From DATCYZ01 sp036526195 (lineage in GTDB: Bacteria > Pseudomonadota > Gammaproteobacteria > Burkholderiales > SG8-39), in contig DATCYZ010000061.1 of assembly GCA_036526195.1 (NCBI GenBank), forward strand, positions 1-62,832: 62,832 bases of DNA, given 5' to 3'. The notes under the pieces are model-generated. The model did no database searches. It saw only the letters and a program-made list of their open reading frames with translations, and was not told where the DNA came from. This document shows positions 55,464 through 62,144 of this stretch, in pieces. The stretch's first letter is position 1. Each line of letters begins with the position of its first letter. The translations under genes were made by a program, and so were the position numbers.

Positions 55464-56371
55464 GCGAGGCGCTGCCTGTCATCGACGCCCACCATCACCT
55501 GTGGGACCTCTCGGGCGGGCCGCTGCGCTATCCCTGGCTGCAGGACCCGGTGCCGCACGAATTCTTCCTCGGCGACTATGCGGCGCTGAAGCGCGATTAC
55601 CTGCCGGCGGACTACCGGCGCGACGCCGCCGGGCAGGGCGTGGTGAAGACGGTGCATGTCGAGGCGGAGTGTTTGCGCACGCAGCAGGTCGAGGAAACCG
55701 AATGGCTCACCGCCGTGAATGCGGCGCACGGCATGCCGAATGCCATCGTCGCCCACGCCTGGTTCCATACCCTGCAGGCGGAAGCGATCCTCGAGCGGCA
55801 GGCCGGCTTCGCGCTGGTGCGCGGCATCCGCTCGAAGCCGGTGACGGCATCGAGCGCCGCGGCCATGCGCCCCGGCGCGCCGGGCTCGATGCAGGACCCG
55901 GCCTGGCTCGCCGGATTCCGCCTGCTGAGGAAATACGGCCTGTCCTGGGACCTGCGCGTGCCACCCTGGCACCTCGAGGAAGCCGCAGCGGTGCTGCGCG
56001 CCAATCCCGACATTCCGGTGGTGCTGAACCACACCGGCTTTCCCTGGGACCGAAGCCCCGCCGGGCTGGAAATGTGGCGTCGCGGCATGCGCGCGCTGGC
56101 GGCGCTCGAGAACTGCTTCTGCAAGCTCTCCTGCCTGTGCCTGCCGGAAGGGGACTGGGATTACGCGGGCAATCGCGCGGTGGTGCGCGAGGCGATCGAG
56201 TTGTTCGGTCCGGCGCGCTGCATGTTCGCCTCGAACTTCCCGGTGGACGGGCTGCGCGTGTCCTGTGCGACGATGTTCGCGGACTTCCGGCGCATGACGG
56301 AAGACTACTCGCCGGGCGAGCGCCGGGCGCTGTTCCACGACACTGCGGCCGCGTTCTACAGGCTGGACTGA
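55460..56371 (+). CDS. TIM-barrel amidohydrolase (2-pyrone-4,6-dicarboxylate lactonase-like)
   Basis: This 303-residue protein begins LPVIDAHHHLWDLSGGPLRYP, with the HxHxW metal-binding start of the amidohydrolase-2 group. It continues with VEAECLRTQQVEETEWL, VVLNHTGFPWDR and CMFASNFPVDG with the catalytic Asp. This group contains lactonases such as 2-pyrone-4,6-dicarboxylate and sugar-lactone hydrolases. The start overlaps the SAF-domain gene by 4 bases. Oxidation followed by lactone hydrolysis is a sensible two-step scheme for the pair. Substrate not determinable from sequence. Confidence 0.85.
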   Translation: MSEALPVIDAHHHLWDLSGGPLRYPWLQDPVPHEFFLGDYAALKRDYLPADYRRDAAGQGVVKTVHVEAECLRTQQVEETEWLTAVNAAHGMPNAIVAHAWFHTLQAEAILERQAGFALVRGIRSKPVTASSAAAMRPGAPGSMQDPAWLAGFRLLRKYGLSWDLRVPPWHLEEAAAVLRANPDIPVVLNHTGFPWDRSPAGLEMWRRGMRALAALENCFCKLSCLCLPEGDWDYAGNRAVVREAIELFGPARCMFASNFPVDGLRVSCATMFADFRRMTEDYSPGERRALFHDTAAAFYRLD

Positions 56372-56378
56372 AGGGCGA

Positions 56379-57050
56379 TCAGCCTTCGATGATTTCCTCG
56401 TCGACGCGGCCCGAGAACGGATCCTTGGTCTTGTACAGGCCGGTGGTATCGACGACGCAGACATACTTCACGCCCGGCCTGCGCGCCGCGGCGGCGGCGA
56501 GGCGTTCGCGCCACCACGCCGTGGGCTGCACCGTGCAATGCGCGTTGGTGCCGTCGGGCAGCGTCTTCACCGCCGGATAGCTCGCGACGTTCACGAAGAC
56601 GAGCTTCCGCGCGAAGGAAAAGATCTCGCCGAGCACCCAGGGCACGTCGGATTCCGGCAGGTGCTCCATCACGTCGGTGGAAATCACCGCATCGAAGGTG
56701 CCCTGCGGCAGGCTCGAGTAGGGCGCATAGCCCGGGTCGTAGAGCGACACCGACTCCACGCCCCAGAAATCCTTCGCCGTCATCTTCGCCGAGCCGGCCT
56801 CGAACTTCGCCTCGAAGCCCTCGGTGTGATAGCGCGCCTTGCCGCAGCCGTAGTCGAGCACCGTCTTCACGCCGTTCGCCTTGAACAGCATCCCGAGTCG
56901 CGGCAGTTCGGTGAATAGCGCGCGGCCGTCGAAGGTCTTCTCCGCGGGCGTCTTGCCGTCGCCGGTGCCGCGCTCGTGCATCTGGCGGTACTGGGCGAGC
57001 AGGTCGGCGTAGCGGGCGCTGGGGCGGGAGCGGTTGTAGGCGTTGTCCAT
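56379..57050 (-). CDS. class I SAM-dependent methyltransferase
   Basis: This 223-residue protein has the SAM-binding motif VKTVLDYGCGKARYH (motif I), the acidic VSLYDPGYAP region and motif IV VISTDVMEHLPESDVPW. The C-terminal half ends PTAWWRERLAAAA. It resembles methyltransferase type 11/12 proteins that act on small molecules, but the acceptor is unknown. The ATG at 57050 is the conserved start; the open frame further upstream runs into the REP-like doublet and is not expected to be coding. It is convergent with the amidohydrolase gene, 7 bases apart. Confidence 0.82.
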   Translation of the reverse strand: MDNAYNRSRPSARYADLLAQYRQMHERGTGDGKTPAEKTFDGRALFTELPRLGMLFKANGVKTVLDYGCGKARYHTEGFEAKFEAGSAKMTAKDFWGVESVSLYDPGYAPYSSLPQGTFDAVISTDVMEHLPESDVPWVLGEIFSFARKLVFVNVASYPAVKTLPDGTNAHCTVQPTAWWRERLAAAAARRPGVKYVCVVDTTGLYKTKDPFSGRVDEEIIEG

Positions 57051-57363
57051 GGGGCAGTTGTGGAAATGACGCCACAGGATAGCGGCGCGCACCGATGTGC
57101 GCCACCCGCGCGAGTGCCGCGGTGTGCGGTTTTGCGCAGTAAAAAAGGGGTCTGACCCCTTTCCCCCGGAGGGGTCGACGCGCGTCGGATGCATCACCGG
57201 AAAAAGGGGTCAGACCCCTTTTTCTTAGTCATGTTGCGCCGCGTTATCAAGATTGCAGATCGCCACTGCGGAACGGCGCCCCGGACCGGAACGCGCAGTG
57301 CTAGAAATGGGTGGCCTCGTTCCGAGGTTCTCCGCTGCATTCAACCCGCAAGGAGGGCGCACC
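57051..57363. other. 313-base intergenic region between divergent genes
   Basis: The gap holds the divergent promoters of the methyltransferase and the secreted cyclase-family protein, with a REP-like inverted doublet in the middle (57141-57223). No further coding frame or RNA gene is convincing. A ribosome binding site (AAGGAGGG) for the downstream gene lies at its right end. Confidence 0.6.
57141..57223. repeat. REP-like inverted doublet (GGGGTCTGACCCC type)
   Basis: Two hairpins, AAAGGGGTC-T-GACCCCTTT (57144-57162) and AAAAAGGGGTC-A-GACCCCTTTTT (57201-57223), lie 38 bases apart. Their central bases are complementary, so they are inverted copies of one unit. This GGGGTCAGACCCC element is common and repeated in beta- and gammaproteobacterial genomes and recurs as the translated text KGSDPFF. 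Here it sits in a divergent promoter region and not at a 3' end, so a terminator role is unlikely. Confidence 0.8.
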
Positions 57364-58434
57364 ATGAAACGCAACAGGATTCCAGTGCCATCCGCACTCG
57401 CCGGCGCAGCGCTCGTCGCCGCGGCCTGGACCGGCAGCGCGCACGCGATCAACGACGAACCGCTCAGGGACAAGTGGGCGCCGAGCGAATGGGGCGCGGA
57501 CGACAAGGTCGGCGCCGCCAACCGCCGCAGCCCCGCCTCGGTGCTGAAGGCGATGAAGCTGGTGAAGAAGGGCAAGGTCGCCACGCTCGGCAAGGTCTAC
57601 CAACAGGACGCGCCGGGCTTCGGCAGTCGCGGCTGGCGCATGACGATTCCGGGCCTGCCCACCGGAGGGCCGTTCGGCAAGCAGGAACTGGTCTACAACG
57701 ACGAGTACGTGGCCACCGAGATCGGCCAGTTCGGCACCCAGTTCGACGGGCCGGGCCACATCGGCGTCATTACCTCGAAGGGCATGTTTTTCTACAACGG
57801 CCGCTACCTGCACGACAAGGACGTCAGCGCCTACGGCATGGGCGCGCTCGGCGTCGAGCACGTCGGGCAGGTGGGCTACGTCTGCCGCGGCGTGCTGCTC
57901 GACGCTGCCGCGCTGCGCGGCGTGGCGCAGTTGCCGATCCCGAAGAAGAACGCGCCCGACGATCCCGGCATCATCACCGCCAAGGATGTCGACGCGATGG
58001 TGAAGCGCCAGGGCATCGCGCCGATCGGCGAGGGCGATTGCGTGTTCCTGCACACCGGGCACGGCAACATCTGGGATCCGAAGAAGTGGGACAGCTTTTC
58101 GGCCGAGGAAAAGCAGAAGCGCATCGCGCTGTTCAACTCCGGCGAGCCCGGCTTCGGCATCTCGGCCTGCGAGCACCTTGCCTCGAAGAAGATCGCGCTC
58201 ACCGGCGCAGACACCTGGGGCACGGACGCGGTCGGCCCGGGCTTCGGCGGCGAGAACGAGCAGCCCTTCGAGTGCCACATCAAGCTGCAGACCAAGCGCG
58301 GCATCTGGAACCTCGAGAACCTCGACCTCACCCAGCTGGTGGCGGACAAGGCCTACGAGTTCCTCTTCGTCTGGTCGCCGCTGAAGATCAAGGGCGCGAC
58401 CGGCTCGCCGGGCAATCCGATGGCGATTTACTGA
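57364..58434 (+). CDS. secreted cyclase-family protein (kynurenine formamidase-like)
   Basis: This 356-residue protein has a signal peptide (residues 1-28, SALAGAALVAAAWTGSAHA). The cyclase-family core carries GQFGTQFDGPGHIGV and GEGDCVFLHTGHGNIWD. The classic metal motif is HxGTHxDxPxH; here the two early His are Gln (QFGTQFDGPGH), leaving Asp and the last His. The metal site may be altered, or this is a separate subfamily. Family members hydrolyse or cyclise amides and lactones. The ATG has AAGGAGGG 8 bases upstream. The frame extends to 57253, but the signal peptide supports this start. Confidence 0.85.
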   Translation: MKRNRIPVPSALAGAALVAAAWTGSAHAINDEPLRDKWAPSEWGADDKVGAANRRSPASVLKAMKLVKKGKVATLGKVYQQDAPGFGSRGWRMTIPGLPTGGPFGKQELVYNDEYVATEIGQFGTQFDGPGHIGVITSKGMFFYNGRYLHDKDVSAYGMGALGVEHVGQVGYVCRGVLLDAAALRGVAQLPIPKKNAPDDPGIITAKDVDAMVKRQGIAPIGEGDCVFLHTGHGNIWDPKKWDSFSAEEKQKRIALFNSGEPGFGISACEHLASKKIALTGADTWGTDAVGPGFGGENEQPFECHIKLQTKRGIWNLENLDLTQLVADKAYEFLFVWSPLKIKGATGSPGNPMAIY

Positions 58435-58461
58435 GCCGCGACTTACTGAGGCCAATGCCGC

Positions 58462-59385
58462 TCAGGCCGCGGGGCGCGCAGCGAGTCCGCTGCGCGTCAC
58501 GCGGCCATGCAGCGTGCGTCCCAGCACCTGCTCGCAGTATTCGGCGGTGGCGAGCAGGCCGTCGAGGTCGATGCCGGTATCGATGCCCATGGCCTCGAAC
58601 AGGCTGACCAGGTCCTCGGTGCAGACGTTGCCGGTGAAGCCGCCGCCGTACTTCACGCCGGCCGGGTGGCCGCCGACGCCGCCGAAGGAACTGTCGAACC
58701 AGCGCACGCCGGCCTCGTGGGCGGCGACGCAGTTCACCAGGCCCGTGCCGCGCGTGTCGTGGAAGTGCGCGATCGGCACCAGGCCGTCGATCGACGCAAG
58801 GCGCGCGAACATCGCCTTCACCGTGCGAGGCGTGGCGAGGCCGGTGGTGTCACCGAGCGCGACATGCTGCACGCCGAGTGAAACGAAGCGCTCGACATCG
58901 CCGGCCACCACGCCGGGGTCTACCGCGCCTTCGAACGGGCAGCCGAAGGCCACCGAGACCACGCCGATCAGGCGAAACCGCCTGTCGGCGGCGCGCACCA
59001 TGTCCTCGACGTTCGCCCATTGTTCGGCCCGCGAGCGGCGCAGGTTCTTCTGCGTGTGCGCTTCCGAGGCCGAGACCAGCAGGCTGATCTCGTTCACGCC
59101 GACGCCGGCCTCGAGGTCGGCGCGCGCGCGCTCGACCGCCTTCAGGTTGGCGCAGGTGGCCTTGTAGTGCACGCCGGCGCGGCGCGAAAGCGTCTGCAGC
59201 AGTTCGCTCGCATCGGCGAACTGCGGCACCACCTTCGGGTTGGAGTAGGACGTGGCCTCGACGCGCCGAAATCCGAGGGCGGCGAAACGCTCGATCAGCG
59301 CGCGCTTGGTGGCGCTCGGCACGAAATCCGGTTCGTGCTGCAGTCCGTCGCGCGCGAAGCATTCGCAGAGCGTGATCGCCGGCAT
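58462..59385 (-). CDS. HMG-CoA lyase-like DRE-TIM enzyme, variant active-site loop
   Basis: This 307-residue protein begins ITLCECFARDGLQHEPDFV with the RDGLQ of the DRE-TIM family and has EATSYSNPKVVPQFAD, VSVAFGCPFEG and the metal-binding HFHDTRGTGL. The usual Cys loop GGCPYA of HMG-CoA lyase reads GGVGGHPAGVKYGGG here, so the catalytic Cys of that loop is replaced by His, with inserted residues before GNVCTEDLV. It may therefore cleave a different hydroxyacyl-CoA. It is divergent from pcaHG, with a 23-base palindrome touching its start codon. A ribosome binding site is not evident. Confidence 0.85.
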   Translation of the reverse strand: MPAITLCECFARDGLQHEPDFVPSATKRALIERFAALGFRRVEATSYSNPKVVPQFADASELLQTLSRRAGVHYKATCANLKAVERARADLEAGVGVNEISLLVSASEAHTQKNLRRSRAEQWANVEDMVRAADRRFRLIGVVSVAFGCPFEGAVDPGVVAGDVERFVSLGVQHVALGDTTGLATPRTVKAMFARLASIDGLVPIAHFHDTRGTGLVNCVAAHEAGVRWFDSSFGGVGGHPAGVKYGGGFTGNVCTEDLVSLFEAMGIDTGIDLDGLLATAEYCEQVLGRTLHGRVTRSGLAARPAA

Positions 59386-59408
59386 ATTGGTTGACACTAT
59401 CAACCAAT
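59386..59408. promoter_or_regulatory. operator-like palindrome between hmgL-like and pcaH genes
   Basis: ATTGGTTGA and TCAACCAAT are perfect 9-base arms around CACTA. The left end touches the start codon of the HMG-CoA lyase-like gene, and the centre overlaps the perfect TTGACA -35 of pcaH. A MarR-family gene in the pcaHG operon could encode its binder, giving autoregulation and control of both directions. Confidence 0.65.
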
Positions 59409-59419
59409 GATCGTAGCCT
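59391..59419 (+). promoter_or_regulatory. predicted pcaH promoter
   Basis: A perfect -35 TTGACA (59391-59396) is followed by 17 bases and a -10-like TAGCCT (59414-59419). Another 7 bases lead to the ATG of pcaH, so the message should be leaderless. The -35 lies within the operator-like palindrome. Confidence 0.55.
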
Positions 59420-59426
59420 GTCAACG

Positions 59427-60128
59427 ATGAAGGACGCCTTCCACGCGCCGCGCCCGGCGCCGGCCACGCAGCCGGCGCGCATCATCGAGGGCTATCCGCA
59501 GACGGCCCTGCGCACGCCGGCCGAGCCGCTGATCCGGCGCGCGCCGACCCGCTCGGAACTCACCGGCCCGCGCCCGGCGTCGCGCGTCGCGCTGCTCGGT
59601 GGCGACATCGCCGGTCACGGCGCGGCGCAGGCCATCGGCCAGCTCATGCTGCTGCGCGGCCGCGTGCTCGACGAGGACGGCAGCCCGGTGGGCGGCGCGC
59701 TGGTGGAGATCTGGCAGGCGAACGCCGCCGGACGCTACATCCACCCGAACGACGACGACCATGCGCCGGTGGACGAGCGCTTCTACGGCGCCGCGCGGCT
59801 GCTGACGGCGGAGGACGGAAGCTTCGAGCTTCGCACCGTGAAGCCCGGCGCCTACCCGGTGCCTTCGAGCGGCGGCTGGTGGCGCCCGCCGCACATCCAT
59901 TTCTCGGTGTTCGGGCGGGTGTGGCTCTCGCGCCTGGTGTCGCAGATGTACTTCCCCGACGATCCGCTGAACGCGCAGGACCGCATCCTAAATGCCGTGG
60001 CGGACGCCGAAGCGCGCCAGCGCCTGCTTGCGCGGCTGGTGCCGCCTGCGAAGGCGCCCGGCAATGCGCTGGCGTTCGAGCACGAGATCGTGGTGCGCGG
60101 CGCGCGCGCCACGCCGGGGCAGCCATGA
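59427..60128 (+). CDS. pcaH: protocatechuate 3,4-dioxygenase beta subunit
   Basis: This 233-residue protein carries the iron ligands Tyr104 (GRYIHPND), Tyr143 (GAYPVP), His156 and His158 (PHIHF) in the order of the beta chain of protocatechuate 3,4-dioxygenase. The N-terminal extension (about 1-60, with YPQTALRTP) is typical of PcaH. It cleaves protocatechuate between its hydroxyls to beta-carboxymuconate, using Fe(III) and O2, as a heteromer with PcaG. Overlaps pcaG by 4 bases. The next steps of the beta-ketoadipate route are not in the window, so the branch is only partly shown. Confidence 0.9.
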   Translation: MKDAFHAPRPAPATQPARIIEGYPQTALRTPAEPLIRRAPTRSELTGPRPASRVALLGGDIAGHGAAQAIGQLMLLRGRVLDEDGSPVGGALVEIWQANAAGRYIHPNDDDHAPVDERFYGAARLLTAEDGSFELRTVKPGAYPVPSSGGWWRPPHIHFSVFGRVWLSRLVSQMYFPDDPLNAQDRILNAVADAEARQRLLARLVPPAKAPGNALAFEHEIVVRGARATPGQP

Positions 60129-60697
60129 GCCGCATCCCCACCGCCAGCGCCACCATCGGGCCGTTCTTCCCGGGGCGCTACGTGGACGCGGGCGCGAACG
60201 ACCTGACCCTGCGCGACGGGCGGGTGGCGCGCGGCACCGCGATCACGCTCTCCGGCAACGTGACCCAGGCCGACGGCACCCCGCTGGAGAACCTGATCCT
60301 CGAACTCTGGCAGGCCGATGCTGCCGGCATCTTCGACGATCCCGCGGACCCGCGGGCCGCGCAGGCGGATCCGGACTTCTGCGGCTGGGGGCGGGCCGCC
60401 ACCGACGCGCAGGGCGCCTACACCTTCCGCACCATCCGCCCCGGCGGCTACGACGCCGCAGACGGGTCGCGCCGCGCGCCGCACCTGAACCTGGTGCTGC
60501 TCTTCTCCGGGCTGATGCGCGAGTTGCGCACCGTGGTGTACTTCGAGAGTGAAGCGGAGAATGCCGCCGACCCGGTGCTGGCCGCGGTGCCGCCGGCGCG
60601 CCGCGCGCTGCTGCTCGCGCGCCTCGAGGCACCCGGGCGGTATCGCTTCGACATCCGCCTGCGTGGCGCCGGCGAAACGCCGTTCTTCGACGACTGA
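60125..60697 (+). CDS. pcaG: protocatechuate 3,4-dioxygenase alpha subunit
   Basis: This 190-residue protein shows the intradiol beta-sandwich pattern (ATIGPFFPGRYVDAG, LILELWQADAAGIFDDP, YTFRTIRPGGYDA). The residues that bind iron in PcaH are not conserved (APHLNLVLLF), as expected for the alpha chain. It forms the catalytic heteromer with PcaH, and the 4-base overlap with pcaH ensures coupled synthesis. The length is a little below that of typical PcaG. The MarR regulator gene follows 5 bases after its stop. Confidence 0.9.
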   Translation: MSRIPTASATIGPFFPGRYVDAGANDLTLRDGRVARGTAITLSGNVTQADGTPLENLILELWQADAAGIFDDPADPRAAQADPDFCGWGRAATDAQGAYTFRTIRPGGYDAADGSRRAPHLNLVLLFSGLMRELRTVVYFESEAENAADPVLAAVPPARRALLLARLEAPGRYRFDIRLRGAGETPFFDD

Positions 60698-60702
60698 CGC
60701 CG

Positions 60703-61203
60703 ATGAACGCGCGCGACGAGTCCGCCACGCCCACGATCCGCGAGCTGCTGTCGTTCCGGCTGCACGTGGTGGCGAACCTGCTCTCGCGCGGCGCCGAGAT
60801 GCGCTACCGGCGCGAGTTCGGCGTCAGCCTGTGGGAATGGCGCACCGTGGCGCTGCTCGGCGCCGCGCCCGGCGCGCTTTCGCTCAATGAACTTGCGCGC
60901 TCGGCCGGCATCGACAAGAGCCAGATGAGCCGCGTGGTGTCGGGGCTCACGGCGCGCGGTCTGGTGGCGCGCGCTGCCGATGCGCGCGACGCGCGCGCGC
61001 TGCAACTCACGCTCGCCGCCCCGGGCCGCAAGCTCTACCGGGGGCTGATCCGCGCCGCCGCGGAGCGTAACGCGCAGCTGCTCGGTTGCCTGGGCGCGCG
61101 CGAGCATGACGTCCTCGTTGCCGCCATGAAGAAGCTCGCAGGCGAGGCGAAGCGGCAGATCGCCGCCGAGCAGGGCCTGCCGCAACGCGCGAGGCGCACA
61201 TGA
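60703..61203 (+). CDS. MarR-family transcriptional regulator
   Basis: This 166-residue protein has the winged-helix pattern of MarR: WEWRTVALLGAAPGALSLNEL, the recognition region GIDKSQMSRVVSGLTARGLVAR, and the wing DARDARALQLTLAAPGR. It likely represses the operon it lies in and is relieved by an aromatic acid or CoA thioester. The candidate site is the palindrome at 59386-59408. The start is 5 bases after pcaG, and the stop overlaps the next gene by 4 bases. Ligand is unknown. Confidence 0.9.
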   Translation: MNARDESATPTIRELLSFRLHVVANLLSRGAEMRYRREFGVSLWEWRTVALLGAAPGALSLNELARSAGIDKSQMSRVVSGLTARGLVARAADARDARALQLTLAAPGRKLYRGLIRAAAERNAQLLGCLGAREHDVLVAAMKKLAGEAKRQIAAEQGLPQRARRT

Positions 61204-62144
61204 AGACCCGCATCACCGAACTGCTCGGCATCGAGCACCCGATCTTTCAGGCGGCGATGAGCTGGGCGTCCTCCAACGCGCCGCTGGTCATTGCGGTGTC
61301 GAATGCCGGCGGCATGGGCGTGCTCGCCGCAGGGCCGATGCGCGTGGACGACTTCCGCAAGGCGGTCGAGGACATCCGCGCCGGCACGCGCAAGCCCTGG
61401 GGCGTGAACATCCCGCTCAACAACCCGCGTGCGTCGGACCTGCTCGACATCGCGGCCGCGGTGCGCGTGCCGGTGATGGTGGCCTCGCAGGGCGGGCCGA
61501 AGGCGCAGCTGCCGCGCTTTCGCGCGCTCGGCACGAAATGGCTGCACGTGGTGGCCTCGGTCGAGCACGCCTTGAAGGCCGAAGCCGCCGGGGTGGACGC
61601 GCTGGTGGTCGACGGCGCCGAGGCCGGCGGCCACCCGCCGCCCGCGGAGGTGAGCACGCTGGTGCTGGTGCGCCGCGTGGCGAAGGCGGTGAAGCTGCCG
61701 ATCGTTGCCAGCGGCGGCGTCGCCGACGGCTACGGCATTGCCGCGCTGATCGCGCTCGGCGCCGATGCGGTGCAGCTCGGCACGCGCTTCATCGCCACGC
61801 CCGAGGCCACGGTGCACTCGGCCTACAAGGAGGCGGTGCTGGCGGCGGACGTGCACGACACCGCCTTTGTCGGTCGCGGCCACCACCCGATCCGGCAGCT
61901 GAAGAACGCATTTTCGGAGAAGTACCTCGCCGCCGAGCGCGCTGGCGCGACCGACGCGGAACTCGAGGCGATCTTCGCCGCCGCGACGCTCAAACAGGCG
62001 GCCTTCGAGGGCGACGTCGCCTGGGGCAAGCTGGAGGCGGGGCAGTCGGCGGGACTGGTGGACGACATCGTGCCGGCGGGCGATCTGGTGCGGCGCCTTG
62101 CCGCGGAACTCGACGCGGCGGCAAGACGCCTGGGGGTGAAATGA
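61200..62144 (+). CDS. NAD(P)H-dependent flavin oxidoreductase (nitronate monooxygenase family)
   Basis: This 314-residue TIM-barrel flavoprotein begins MKTRITELLGIEHPIFQAAM and contains ISNAGGMG-like text (VSNAGGMGVLAAG), GVDALVVDGAEAGGHPPPAE with the catalytic His, IVASGGVADGYGIAALIALG and GADAVQLGTRFIATPEA with the flavin phosphate site. It belongs to the 2-nitropropane dioxygenase/nitronate monooxygenase family, which includes FMN enoyl reductases. Coupled by a 4-base overlap to marR and to the enoyl-CoA hydratase, it probably reduces or oxidises a ring-cleavage or side-chain intermediate. The true substrate is not determinable. Confidence 0.88.
   Translation: MKTRITELLGIEHPIFQAAMSWASSNAPLVIAVSNAGGMGVLAAGPMRVDDFRKAVEDIRAGTRKPWGVNIPLNNPRASDLLDIAAAVRVPVMVASQGGPKAQLPRFRALGTKWLHVVASVEHALKAEAAGVDALVVDGAEAGGHPPPAEVSTLVLVRRVAKAVKLPIVASGGVADGYGIAALIALGADAVQLGTRFIATPEATVHSAYKEAVLAADVHDTAFVGRGHHPIRQLKNAFSEKYLAAERAGATDAELEAIFAAATLKQAAFEGDVAWGKLEAGQSAGLVDDIVPAGDLVRRLAAELDAAARRLGVK

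Noticed and set aside
59386..59408. the palindrome at the pcaH start as a sixth copy of the dispersed element
   Set aside because: Its sequence (ATTGGTTGA/TCAACCAAT) shares no core with GTAACRTATA, and it lies between gene starts, not ends.
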